Origin: an uncultured Oscillospiraceae bacterium
Lineage (GTDB): Bacteria; Bacillota; Clostridia; Oscillospirales; Oscillospiraceae
Length of the DNA: 64,000 nt
Assembly (NCBI GenBank): GCA_934591705.1
Contig: CAKTPM010000002.1
Location: 100,861 to 164,860, forward strand
Direction of reading: 5' to 3'
Positions 22,330 to 30,811 of the stretch are shown here, in pieces. Position 1 is the first letter of the stretch, and the number at the start of each line of letters is the position of its first letter. The position numbers and the translations under genes were made by a program. The notes beneath the pieces were generated by a model that worked only from the letters and a program-made list of their open reading frames with translations, did no database searches and was not told the origin of the DNA.

Positions 22330-24996
22330 ATGAACGGTATGAAAAGAGGGCTGGCGCTGGTGCTGTGTCTGGCGGTGCTTTGCACCGCGGGGCTGACCTC
22401 GCTTCTGGCGGCCTCGCAGTATACGCAAAGCTTGATGGACCGGGGACACCTGGGCGTTGTCAGCGCCAAGTATGAGTCCAGCGGCGACCCCGGCGCCTAT
22501 GCCACGGTGCCCGGGGATCTGGGCGGCCCCTCCTACGGCCTTTACATGTTCATTGAGGACTCCGTGGTGGCCTTTTTCAAGTGGTGCCGCAGCCACCCCA
22601 CCAACGCCCGCTACCGGGAGATCGGCGACATCCTCTATGACGCCTACTACAATCCCTCGGCGGGCCTGGGCCCCAATTTCAACGCCAAGTGGACCTACTG
22701 CAACAGGCAGTACGGCGATACCTTCGCCGATGCCCAGTGGGAGCATGTGAAGGAGAAGTACTACGATTTGCTCGTCGCCAATGCGGAGAGCGCCGTTCCC
22801 GGCTTTAAGATGGATAACTACTCCATCGCCCTGCGGAATGTGTTCTGGTCCCGGGCGGTGCACCACGGCGTGAGCGGCGCCATGGAGATCATCCAGAATG
22901 CCTTTGCCTCCCTGGGCGGCTTCAAGAACCAGCCCGAGTCGGAGCTCATCTCCGCCATCTACAAGACCGCCGCGGAGCTCCGCGACCCCAAGAACACCAA
23001 CTACATGAGCGGCCCGGACTCCGAGAAGTACGGCGTTTCCGGCAAGACCCTGTGGAAATGGCGGGGCTGCTCGGGCGATATCCAGCTGGGCGTGTATATC
23101 CGCGTGGCCATCAATGAGCCCGCCGACGCTCAGTACCTGCTGGCCAACACCATCGGCAGCGATCCCGCGGCGGTGGTGGGCCAGGGCGTGCGCCAGCTCC
23201 AGACCGGCGGCGCCGTGACCTACGGCCTGGGCAATGAAAACGGCAAGGTGACCCTGGCCGCCAAGGCGGATGTGGACGCCCAGCGCCTCCAGATGGATTA
23301 CTTCGCCAGCGGCTACTATACCCTGAGCAATGTAGAGAGCGGCAAGCGCCTGGCCGTCAGCGGCGGCAATGTGGTGTGGTCGGATGCCGCCGTGGGCAAT
23401 GAGCAGCTCTGGGAGATCCTCCGCTCCGGCAACGGCTATATCCTCCGCAGCCGGGCGGCGGCCATCGCGGCGAAGGTGGACGGCAGCGCCATTCCGGCGG
23501 AGCCGGCCCCCATCCCGGCGGATCCCGCCCCCCAGACCCCCGTCACCCCCCCCGAGGGGGAGACCCCCGCCCCTGAGACCAAGCCCCAAGCCGCCGGGGA
23601 GACCCCCGCCCAGACGGCGGCGGAGCCGGGCGCTGAGGCCGGGGCCCAAACGGAAACCACCACTGAACCGAAAACCGAAACGAAAACCGAGACCAAGACG
23701 GAAACAAAGCCGGAGACCAAAGCCGAGCCCGCAGGCCCCAAGGTCTACCTGGCCGCCGGCGTCGGCGGCAGCGTCACCCTCTCCGCTGTGCCCAACATCT
23801 GGCAGATCCCCCTGTCCGGCGACGGCTGGCAGCTGGTGGGCTCCAGCTATCCCTCCCTGAGCACCAAGCTCACCGACGGCAACTCCGTGTATAACCTGGC
23901 CGGCACCCTGCGCAGCGACTACACCATCCGGAAGGTCACCGTCTCCATCAAGGACTACGACACCAAGACCAATGTCCTCGCCCCCGTCACCGCCATGCCC
24001 GAGGCCAAGAGCTTCAACCTGGCCACCCTGGACCGGGATGTGAAATTCAGTGCCCTGCGGGCGGGCCACTATGTCATGGTCATCGAGGCCGCCAACAGCA
24101 ACAAGGGCAGCGACCCCTTCACCGTGGAATCGGAGTTCTATGTAGCTGCCGCCACCACATACACTCTCACATTTAACCCCAACGGCGGCACACTCAGCGG
24201 CAGCGCCAAGAAGACTGGCACCATCGGCGGCGTGTGGGGTGCCCTGCCCACCGCCTCCAAGTCCGGCGCGGTATTCGAGGGCTGGTTCACCGCCCCTGAC
24301 GGCGGCGAGCAGATCACGGAGAACACCGTGGTCTCCTCCAGCCATACCCTCTACGCCCACTACCTGGGCCTGAACAGCTACCAATTCCTCAATGCCGACG
24401 GCAGCGTATTTGCCAGCGGCACCGCGGCGCCGGGCCAGCTGATCCCCGCGCCGGACAAGAAGCCCGCCAAGGCGGCGGACGCCACCTACTACTATGAGTT
24501 CGCCGGCTGGGCGGACTATACCGCCGGCGTCACGGTGATGCCCGCCTCCGGCAGCGTGAAGTTCACCCCGAAGTTCAACGCCAAGAAGCTGCCCTCCGGC
24601 GGCGGCACCGGCGGAGGTGCCGGCGGCACCCAGGAGCCCTCCGGCCAGCTGGACTCCCTGGCACCGGGCACCTCCGTGGAGGATATGCAGAGGAGCTTCG
24701 GCGGCATCAGCATCTATAGCGGCTCGAGCCCCGTGACCTCCGGCCCCGTGGGCACCGGCATGACCGCCAAGCTCTCCAATGGCTCCACCGTGACCCTCAT
24801 CGTCACCGGTGACACCACCGGCAACGGCAAGATCACCATTACCGATGTGGTGCGCATCCAGAAATATGTCACCGGCAGCAACAACCTGACCTCTGCGCAG
24901 GCCCAGGCCGCCGACATCAACGGTGACGGCAAGGTCACCATCACCGATGTGGTGCAGGCCGCCCAGGTCACCGTGGGCAAGCGCACCATCCGCTGA
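22330..24996 (+). CDS. secreted multidomain protein with C-terminal type I dockerin
   Basis: 888-aa secreted protein. Residues 1-29 form a signal peptide. Residues ~38-260 are a globular domain (KYESSGDPGAYATVPGDLGG, then GLYMF) resembling lysozyme/chitosanase-like modules of some clostridial exoproteins; function inferred only. Around 315-365 is a short ricin-B-like stretch, ~391-467 a Pro/Thr/Glu/Lys linker with TETK repeats, ~470-605 a beta domain, and ~610-680 a Listeria-Bacteroides (InlB-B/Flg_new) repeat. Residues 827-888 are a type I dockerin with two calcium loops (DTTGNGKITITDVV and DINGDGKVTITDVV). The start could also be the ATG at 22339. A cohesin-like gene follows after 14 bp. 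Confidence 0.85.
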   Translation: MNGMKRGLALVLCLAVLCTAGLTSLLAASQYTQSLMDRGHLGVVSAKYESSGDPGAYATVPGDLGGPSYGLYMFIEDSVVAFFKWCRSHPTNARYREIGDILYDAYYNPSAGLGPNFNAKWTYCNRQYGDTFADAQWEHVKEKYYDLLVANAESAVPGFKMDNYSIALRNVFWSRAVHHGVSGAMEIIQNAFASLGGFKNQPESELISAIYKTAAELRDPKNTNYMSGPDSEKYGVSGKTLWKWRGCSGDIQLGVYIRVAINEPADAQYLLANTIGSDPAAVVGQGVRQLQTGGAVTYGLGNENGKVTLAAKADVDAQRLQMDYFASGYYTLSNVESGKRLAVSGGNVVWSDAAVGNEQLWEILRSGNGYILRSRAAAIAAKVDGSAIPAEPAPIPADPAPQTPVTPPEGETPAPETKPQAAGETPAQTAAEPGAEAGAQTETTTEPKTETKTETKTETKPETKAEPAGPKVYLAAGVGGSVTLSAVPNIWQIPLSGDGWQLVGSSYPSLSTKLTDGNSVYNLAGTLRSDYTIRKVTVSIKDYDTKTNVLAPVTAMPEAKSFNLATLDRDVKFSALRAGHYVMVIEAANSNKGSDPFTVESEFYVAAATTYTLTFNPNGGTLSGSAKKTGTIGGVWGALPTASKSGAVFEGWFTAPDGGEQITENTVVSSSHTLYAHYLGLNSYQFLNADGSVFASGTAAPGQLIPAPDKKPAKAADATYYYEFAGWADYTAGVTVMPASGSVKFTPKFNAKKLPSGGGTGGGAGGTQEPSGQLDSLAPGTSVEDMQRSFGGISIYSGSSPVTSGPVGTGMTAKLSNGSTVTLIVTGDTTGNGKITITDVVRIQKYVTGSNNLTSAQAQAADINGDGKVTITDVVQAAQVTVGKRTIR
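24808..24993 (+). other. dockerin type I module (coding)
   Basis: Two duplicated F-hand calcium loops with D/N at positions 1, 3, 5 and T/D at 9 and 12 (D-T-T-G-N-G-K-I-T-I-T-D and D-I-N-G-D-G-K-V-T-I-T-D), each followed by a helix (VVRIQKYV, VVQAAQVTV). This is the canonical dockerin arrangement that binds a cohesin. Confidence 0.88.
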
Positions 24997-25010
24997 CAGG
25001 AGGAACTCCC

Positions 25011-26477
25011 ATGAAAAAGCTTTTCCGCGATCTGGCGCTGTGCGCCTTAGCCCTGGCGCTGTGCGTCTGCCTCCTTCCCCGGCGGGCCTATGCCGCCGGG
25101 ACCACCCTCTCCGGCAACAGCACCGTCAAGCCCGGCGACACCATCACGCTGACCCTCTCTGTCAGCGGCAAGATCTGCGGCCTTTCGGCCACTCTCAGCT
25201 GCGGCAGCGGCCTGACCATGACCAACTACGCCTGCGCCGACAGCGCCTTGCAGCTGACGGCCAACGGCAACAACTTCGCCGCCTACGGCACCACTCTCAC
25301 CACCGGGCGCATCATCACCGTGACCCTCAAGGCGGACAGCTCTCTGAAGCCGGGCACGGCCCTGAGCGCGGCCTTCAGCAATGTCACCATCACCGACGGC
25401 GACAACGAGACCAATCTGGGCACCGCCTCGTGGTCCGGCACCGTGGCGGATAAGCCCAGCAATGTGTGCCACCTGACGGCCATCCGCTGCTCCAACGCCA
25501 CCTTCAGCCCCGCCTTCAGCAAGGACACCACCTACTATTCCGCCAATGTGCCCTACAGCGTCAGCAAGCTCAGCATGGACTATGACCGGGCGGACAAAAA
25601 CTCCAAGGTGGTCATCAGCGGCACGGAGCTGTCCGTGGGCGTGAACACCATCACCATCACGGTGACGGCGGCAGACGGGGTCACCACCAAGACCTACACC
25701 CTCTCCGTGACCCGCCAGCAGGATCCCAACTACAAGCCCAGCTCCGACGCCACCCTCAAGGAGCTGCGGCTGGATGCCGGCACCCTCAGCCCCGCCTTTA
25801 CACCGGCCTGCACGGAATATGTGGCCTATGTGCCCTTTGAGACCCGGGAGGTCACTCTCAGCGGCACGGCCAACGATGCCAAGGCCGTCACCGGCGGGGA
25901 GAAGACCTTCCCCATCACCCAGGAGGGGGCCAATGATGTGACCTTCACCTGCACGGCGGAGGACGGCACCACCACCCAGACCTACACGGTGCATGTGTTC
26001 CGCATGCCCGTCTACACCGGTATCCTGCCCGTTGTCACCGTGCCGGACGCCCCGGATACCGATCCCGACCAGGCGCCGGAGGACGCCGCGGAGCCCCTGC
26101 GCCTCCCGGCCAAGGTCAAGCTGCCCCTGGTGGGCGAGGCGTCCACCCTGCTGGTGGGCGGCATCACCGCCGGGCTCGTGGCAGTGCTGCTGTTTCTGCT
26201 GGGCTTCCTGCTGGGGCGCGGCGGCGATGACCACGAGGAGCCGGACGAGCCGGTGGAGCTGCCGCCCAGAAGGCATCCGGCGCCTCCCGCAGACCGCCGG
26301 ACGGCGGAGGAGCCCCGTCGGGAGCGCCCCCGTCCCCAGCAGCCGGCATCCCATCCCGCGCCGGCACCCCAGCGGCCGACCCCTGCCGCCCCCCGGCGGG
26401 AGGAGGAGAAGCGGGCCGCCGAAAAGGCCGAGAGCATGTCCCTGGACGAGCTTTTGAAGGACATCCGCGATATGTAA
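25011..26477 (+). CDS. membrane-anchored cohesin-like scaffold protein
   Basis: 488 aa. Signal peptide at residues 1-25. Residues ~27-148 form a cohesin-like beta-sandwich (VKPGDTITLTLSVSG, GLSATLSCGSGLTM, GRIITVTLKADSSLKPGT, NVTITDG). Two Cadherin-like_b domains follow (~150-238 and ~246-332). A single membrane helix lies at ~380-402. A Pro/Arg/Glu-rich tail of ~85 residues ends in SMSLDELLKDIRDM and should be cytoplasmic. The AGGAGG box lies 14 bp after the dockerin gene, so the two are co-transcribed. Inference: it displays the dockerin protein on the cell surface. The cohesin assignment rests on pattern, not on a search. Confidence 0.75.
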   Translation: MKKLFRDLALCALALALCVCLLPRRAYAAGTTLSGNSTVKPGDTITLTLSVSGKICGLSATLSCGSGLTMTNYACADSALQLTANGNNFAAYGTTLTTGRIITVTLKADSSLKPGTALSAAFSNVTITDGDNETNLGTASWSGTVADKPSNVCHLTAIRCSNATFSPAFSKDTTYYSANVPYSVSKLSMDYDRADKNSKVVISGTELSVGVNTITITVTAADGVTTKTYTLSVTRQQDPNYKPSSDATLKELRLDAGTLSPAFTPACTEYVAYVPFETREVTLSGTANDAKAVTGGEKTFPITQEGANDVTFTCTAEDGTTTQTYTVHVFRMPVYTGILPVVTVPDAPDTDPDQAPEDAAEPLRLPAKVKLPLVGEASTLLVGGITAGLVAVLLFLLGFLLGRGGDDHEEPDEPVELPPRRHPAPPADRRTAEEPRRERPRPQQPASHPAPAPQRPTPAAPRREEEKRAAEKAESMSLDELLKDIRDM

Positions 26478-26481
26478 ATGC

Positions 26482-26529
26482 CACTGCCGTCCCCGGCCCC
26501 TGTGCCGGGGGCGGCAGTGCTGCCTTTTT
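26482..26529 (+). terminator. intrinsic terminator after the cohesin-like gene
   Basis: Long stem CACTGCCG...CCCCGGC / GCCGGGG...CGGCAGTG, followed by TGCCTTTTT. Confidence 0.8.
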
Positions 26530-26542
26530 CCCATCCTTCCTC

Positions 26543-26571
26543 TTGCGCCGGGGCGGAAAATAGGGTACACT
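26543..26571 (+). promoter_or_regulatory. promoter of the DUF2461 operon
   Basis: TTGCGC (26543-26548), 17-bp spacer, TACACT (26566-26571). Confidence 0.65.
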
Positions 26572-26607
26572 GAGGGTGTAACCTGCCTATATAAAAGAGG
26601 GGATCGT

Positions 26608-27306
26608 ATGTTCAAGGGCTTTACGCAGAATACTGTGGACTTCATGTGGGGCATCCGCTTCAACAACGAGCGGGAGTGGTTTTTGGCCCATAAGGAGGCC
26701 TATCAGCAGGATTTTTTGGCCCCCGTGCGGGAGCTGGGAGAGCAGGTCTATGACGGCCTTCGCGCTGCCTTCCCGGAGGAGCCGCTGATCCTGAAGCTCA
26801 GCCGTATTTACCGGGATGCCCGCCGCCTCCATGGCCGGGGCCCCTACAAGGATCACCTTTGGTGGTGCATCCGCACCGGGGCCGAGGACTGGGTCAGCCG
26901 TCCCACCTTCTGGTTTGAGATAGGCCCTGACTATTATAGCTACGGCCTGGGCTTTTGGGCCCCCAAGGCGGCCTTTATGGAGGCCTATCGCCGGGAGATG
27001 GACCGGGATCCCAAGGGATTTGCCCGGCTGGTACGGCGCTTTGAGAAAAGGGAGGATCTGGAGCTGAAGGGGGAGGACTATAAAAAGCCCCGGCAGGCCC
27101 CGGCCCCGGAGCTTGCCCCCTGGTATCAAAAGAAAAACCTGATGCTGTGCCGGGAGGGCCCCCTGGATGAGGGGATCTTCTCCCCGGCCCTGGCGGACCG
27201 GGTGCTGGCCGCCTTCCGGGAGCTGATGCCCCTTTACCGCTGGCTCACCCGGGTGGCGGCTACGGTACCCCAAGGCGAAAAATGTGACAAGGAGGAAAGA
27301 CCATGA
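26608..27306 (+). CDS. DUF2461 family protein
   Basis: 232-aa soluble protein matching DUF2461/TIGR02453 (FLKELKENNNREWF-type N-terminus, here FMWGIRFNNEREWFLAHK; then LSRIYRDARRLHGRGPYKDHLWW). The biochemical role of the family is unknown. It is translationally coupled (ATGA overlap) to the following lipoprotein gene. Confidence 0.85.
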   Translation: MFKGFTQNTVDFMWGIRFNNEREWFLAHKEAYQQDFLAPVRELGEQVYDGLRAAFPEEPLILKLSRIYRDARRLHGRGPYKDHLWWCIRTGAEDWVSRPTFWFEIGPDYYSYGLGFWAPKAAFMEAYRREMDRDPKGFARLVRRFEKREDLELKGEDYKKPRQAPAPELAPWYQKKNLMLCREGPLDEGIFSPALADRVLAAFRELMPLYRWLTRVAATVPQGEKCDKEERP

Positions 27307-29105
27307 AAAAACTGCTGGCTCTTTTGCTGACCCTGCTGCTGGCCCTGTCCCTGTGCGCCTGCGAGGGCGGCCAAACACCCCCTAAGGGCGGTGACGATGT
27401 CCAAACCCCGGCCACCGCCCTGTGCATGACCCGGGAGATGATGCGGCTTTATGCCCAGCCCCTGGACGGCTCAGAGATGCGCCTGCTGGCGGATGCCTAT
27501 TGCCAACACTTTAACCGCATGGGCAGCCGGGTCATCGCCGGCACCAACGATGGGCGGGTGCTGCGCATCGATCTGCGCACCGGCCAGGCGGAGGAGCTCT
27601 TCACAAGGGAGAGTGGCGGCTTCACCCAGGTGAGCCAGGAGGAGACCGGCTTTGTCTTTATGGTTTACAGCATGAACGAGGGCTGCACCCTCTATCAGTA
27701 TGAATACGGCGCCAAGGCCCCGCGGCTGCTGGTTTCCGACCACACCCTTCGAGACTATGCCCTCTTGGACGGCGTCGTCTACTACAGCTGCTATAACACC
27801 CTGGATGAAAGCTATGCCCCCCAGCTGGTGGCCTATGACCTGGGCCGCCATGCCGAGAGCTGGCGGGTGGACACCCAGGACATCAGCAGCATTTTCTCCC
27901 AGGATGGGCAGCTCTATGTCAGCGAGGGGGATGAGAGCTTCGCCTGGTACGCCGTGAACACCGCCGATGGCTCCCGGACGGCAGCGGACTTCCCCGAGGC
28001 CCTCCAGGGTGCCACCCTCCTGGCCCGGTGCAGCGGCGGCGACCTGGTGCAGAAATATTCCGACGAGATCGGCTGGCGCACCTTCTTCGTCACCCCGGAG
28101 GGGAAGGAGCAGATGCTGGAGGACGGCACAGGCCCGGATTGGGACTCCCTCTCCCTCATGGATCGGGAGGGGGATATCGCCCTGCTGTGCAGCGTGGAGG
28201 AGGTTCCGATGGAGGCCTTCGGCGAGCGCCTCATGAGCTTCCGCTCCCGCTACTTCCTCTTCAACGGCGCTGACGGCTCCCTCCGGGAGCTCACCGCCCT
28301 GGATGAAAATCAAAAGCTCTTTGCCGACGGCGATTTCCCGGTGTTTGACTGCTCCACCGCCCGCAAGCCGGTGGTGAGGGCCATCTATGAATACTTCTGT
28401 CCGGAGACCGGCACCCCCGGCACGCCTCCGGTGTGCAGCACCACGCATCTTGCCTGGCTGGCCCTGGCCGATGGCACCTCCGACATCGCGCTTTTAGCCG
28501 CGCCCACGGAGGAGGAGCAGGCCTATCTGCGGGAAAAGGGCGTGGAGGCGGAAATGAAGCTCTACGGCGGCGACGGGCTGGTGTTCATCGGCAACAGGGC
28601 GGCGGGAGTGGAGGATCTCACGCTCGATCAGATCCGGGCTATCTACCGCGGTGAGATCACCAACTGGTCGCAGCTGGGAGGCGCGGAGCAGCCCATCCGG
28701 GTGCTTTACCGGGATGACCAGTCCGGCAGCCAGCGCCTCTTTGAAAAGCTCATCTGGGACGGGGAAGTCCCTGACTTTGAAGCGCTGGGCTTCGATCGGT
28801 TTGATGAGATGGAGGGCATCGTCAACGAGTGCCTCTATGATCCCTACACCATCGGATACAGCATCATGACCTACCTCAGCGATGTGTTCAACGAGGAGGA
28901 GCTCTTGTGCTTCTCCCTCAACGGCACGCCGGCCACGGCGGAGAATGTGGCGGCGGGGACCTATCCCCTGGGCACCCGGGGCTATGTGGTCATCCGGGCC
29001 GATGAGCCGGAGGGGAGCGCGGCCCGGCGGCTCTTTGACTGGTTCGGCTGCCCCATCTCCGATGAACTCCTCACCGCCTATGGCATCACGCCCCTGCACG
29101 AATGA
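27303..29105 (+). CDS. lipoprotein: beta-propeller-like region fused to a PstS-like domain
   Basis: 600-aa lipoprotein (lipobox LSLCAC, C20). Residues ~40-330 look like repeated beta-propeller blades (LYAQPLDGSEMRLL, GRVLRIDLRTGQAEEL, PQLVAYDLGRHAESW). From ~400 the sequence turns PstS-like: VFIGNRAAGVEDLTLDQIRAIYRGEITNWSQLGG, then DDQSGSQRLFEKLI and IGYSIM, which parallel FTGEITDWSQVGG of the PstS encoded at 48367-49218. It may bind phosphate or another oxyanion outside the cell. RBS AAGGAGG. Confidence 0.78.
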   Translation: MKKLLALLLTLLLALSLCACEGGQTPPKGGDDVQTPATALCMTREMMRLYAQPLDGSEMRLLADAYCQHFNRMGSRVIAGTNDGRVLRIDLRTGQAEELFTRESGGFTQVSQEETGFVFMVYSMNEGCTLYQYEYGAKAPRLLVSDHTLRDYALLDGVVYYSCYNTLDESYAPQLVAYDLGRHAESWRVDTQDISSIFSQDGQLYVSEGDESFAWYAVNTADGSRTAADFPEALQGATLLARCSGGDLVQKYSDEIGWRTFFVTPEGKEQMLEDGTGPDWDSLSLMDREGDIALLCSVEEVPMEAFGERLMSFRSRYFLFNGADGSLRELTALDENQKLFADGDFPVFDCSTARKPVVRAIYEYFCPETGTPGTPPVCSTTHLAWLALADGTSDIALLAAPTEEEQAYLREKGVEAEMKLYGGDGLVFIGNRAAGVEDLTLDQIRAIYRGEITNWSQLGGAEQPIRVLYRDDQSGSQRLFEKLIWDGEVPDFEALGFDRFDEMEGIVNECLYDPYTIGYSIMTYLSDVFNEEELLCFSLNGTPATAENVAAGTYPLGTRGYVVIRADEPEGSAARRLFDWFGCPISDELLTAYGITPLHE

Positions 29106-29111
29106 ACGATA

Positions 29112-29162
29112 AGAAAAGCCCCGGTCCCGGGCGGCATGACCGCTCGGGGCCGGGGCTTTTCT
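29112..29162 (+). terminator. intrinsic terminator
   Basis: AGAAAAGCCCCGG (29112-29124) pairs with CCGGGGCTTTTCT (29150-29162); an inner GC-rich stem fills the loop. Confidence 0.8.
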
Positions 29163-29247
29163 ATGGCCGGAGGGCACCTTCCTCCCACCGGCGCCATATA
29201 CTGCCACAGGGGTCAGGACCCCGACTTTTTGCGAAAGGGGGCTATGC

Positions 29248-30015
29248 ATGGAACCAATGATCGCCGTGCGGAACGCCGCCCTGTGCTACCAGACCGACCA
29301 GCGGGAGGTGGCTGCTCTGGCGGATGTGTCCTTCTTCGTGGCCGAGGGGGAATTTGTCAGCATCGTGGGGCCCTCCGGCTGCGGCAAATCCACGCTTCTG
29401 GGGGCCATCGCCGGGCTGGAGCAGCTCACCTCCGGCACCATTGAGCTGCGGGGCCAGCCCCTCCGGGGCACCGACCGCCGCCTGGGCCTCATGCCCCAGC
29501 GGGACGGCCTTTTCGAGTGGCGCAGCATCTGGGAAAATGTGATCCTGGGCCTGCAGCTCCGGGGGCTGGACGATGAGTCCCACCGGGCCGCCGTAGGGCG
29601 GCTGCTGGAGCGCTACGGCCTGTCGGGCTTTGCCGGGAGCCGGCCCTCCCAGCTCTCCGGGGGGATGCGCCAGCGCTGCGCCCTCATCCGCACGCTGGCC
29701 ACCGAGCCGGACATCCTGCTTTTGGATGAGCCCTTCTCGGCGCTGGATTATCAGACCCGCCTGCGGGTGTCCTCGGACATCTTCTCCATCATCCGCGCAG
29801 AGGGAAAAACGGCGCTGCTGGTGACCCACGACATCTCCGAGGCCATCTCCCTCAGCGACCGGGTGGTGGTTTTATCCCCCCGGCCGGCGCGGGTGCGGCG
29901 GGTGCTCACCACCGGAGCCCTGAGGGCCTTAGGGCCCATGCAGCGGCGGGAGTCGCCGGCCTTTTCGGCGCTGTTTGATGAAATATGGAAGGAGCTGGAC
30001 ATCCGTGGAGAATAA
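29248..30015 (+). CDS. ABC transporter ATP-binding protein (SsuB/TauB type)
   Basis: 255-aa importer ATPase. Walker A GPSGCGKST, signature LSGGMRQRCAL, Walker B ILLLDEPFSALD, then the H-loop VTHD. The closest families are nitrate/sulfonate/taurine and thiamine-precursor importers (SsuB/TauB/ThiZ). It is the first gene of an ATPase-permease-binding-protein operon. AAAGGGGG precedes the ATG. A TATACT lies at 29197, but no good -35 box is visible. Confidence 0.88.
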   Translation: MEPMIAVRNAALCYQTDQREVAALADVSFFVAEGEFVSIVGPSGCGKSTLLGAIAGLEQLTSGTIELRGQPLRGTDRRLGLMPQRDGLFEWRSIWENVILGLQLRGLDDESHRAAVGRLLERYGLSGFAGSRPSQLSGGMRQRCALIRTLATEPDILLLDEPFSALDYQTRLRVSSDIFSIIRAEGKTALLVTHDISEAISLSDRVVVLSPRPARVRRVLTTGALRALGPMQRRESPAFSALFDEIWKELDIRGE

Positions 30016-30811
30016 AGCGGCCCCTTCGGCCCAGCGGGCGGCCTATCTCCGCCGCCGGGCCCGGGCAAACCGCCGGGTGCGCCTGTGGCAGCTGCTCCTG
30101 CTCGCGGGCCTGCTGGGCCTGTGGGAGCTCTCCTGCGCCCTGGGCTGGAGCGACGGGTTTCTGACCAGCTGCCCCAGCCGGGTAGTGGCCACCCTGGCGG
30201 CTCTGTGGCGCAGCGGCGATGTGTGGCGGCATGTGGGGATCTCCTGCCTGGAGACAGTCCTCGGCTTTGCCGCCGGGACGCTGCTGGGTACGGCGGTGGC
30301 GGTGGTGATGTGGTGGAGCCGGGCCGTCAGCCGGGTGCTGGACCCCTATCTCGTCATCCTCAACGCCCTGCCGAAGACCGCCCTGGGCCCCATCTTCATC
30401 GTGTGGATGGGGGCGGGGATGGGGGCCATCATCGTCATGACCCTGGCCATCAGCGTCATCGTCACCACCCTCACCATGTACGAGGGATTCCGGGGGGTGG
30501 ACCCGGAGCAGATCCGGCTGCTGCGGTCCCTGGGGGCCGGTAAGGGGCAGATCCTGCGCTACCTGGTGCTGCCGGCCAACTACGGCACCCTGCTCAATGT
30601 GCTGCGGGTGAATGTGGGCCTCTCCTGGGTGGGGGTCATCATGGGGGAGTTCCTGGTGTCCAAGGCGGGGCTGGGCTACCTCATCGTCTACGGCTCCCAA
30701 GTGTTCAACATGGATCTGGTGATGGCGGGCATCGTGCTGCTGGCACTGTGCGCCGTGGGCATGTACGGCGCCATGGTGTGGATCGAAAAATTAGGGAGGA
30801 AGGGACAATGA
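30005..30811 (+). CDS. ABC transporter permease (SsuC/TauC type)
   Basis: 268-aa permease with about six membrane helices and the EAA-like cytoplasmic loop GFRGVDPEQIRLLRSLGAGKGQILRYLVLPA. The GTG at 30005 is the likely start (AAGGAG about 10 nt upstream); it overlaps the ATPase end by 11 bp. It forms the membrane channel for the adjacent ATPase and binding protein. Confidence 0.86.
   Translation: MENKAAPSAQRAAYLRRRARANRRVRLWQLLLLAGLLGLWELSCALGWSDGFLTSCPSRVVATLAALWRSGDVWRHVGISCLETVLGFAAGTLLGTAVAVVMWWSRAVSRVLDPYLVILNALPKTALGPIFIVWMGAGMGAIIVMTLAISVIVTTLTMYEGFRGVDPEQIRLLRSLGAGKGQILRYLVLPANYGTLLNVLRVNVGLSWVGVIMGEFLVSKAGLGYLIVYGSQVFNMDLVMAGIVLLALCAVGMYGAMVWIEKLGRKGQ

Noticed and set aside
22306..24384. 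692-codon open frame on the minus strand
   Set aside because: It is opposite the dockerin protein. The Gly/Leu-rich repeats are the mirror of its Pro/Thr linker.
25011..26477. Cohesin-like protein as a sortase B substrate
   Set aside because: It has a membrane helix followed by an 85-residue tail and no LPxTG or NPxTN motif before the helix.
29163..29247. Riboswitch (TPP or similar) before the TauABC/ThiXYZ-type importer
   Set aside because: Only 85 bp remain after the terminator and no conserved aptamer core is visible.
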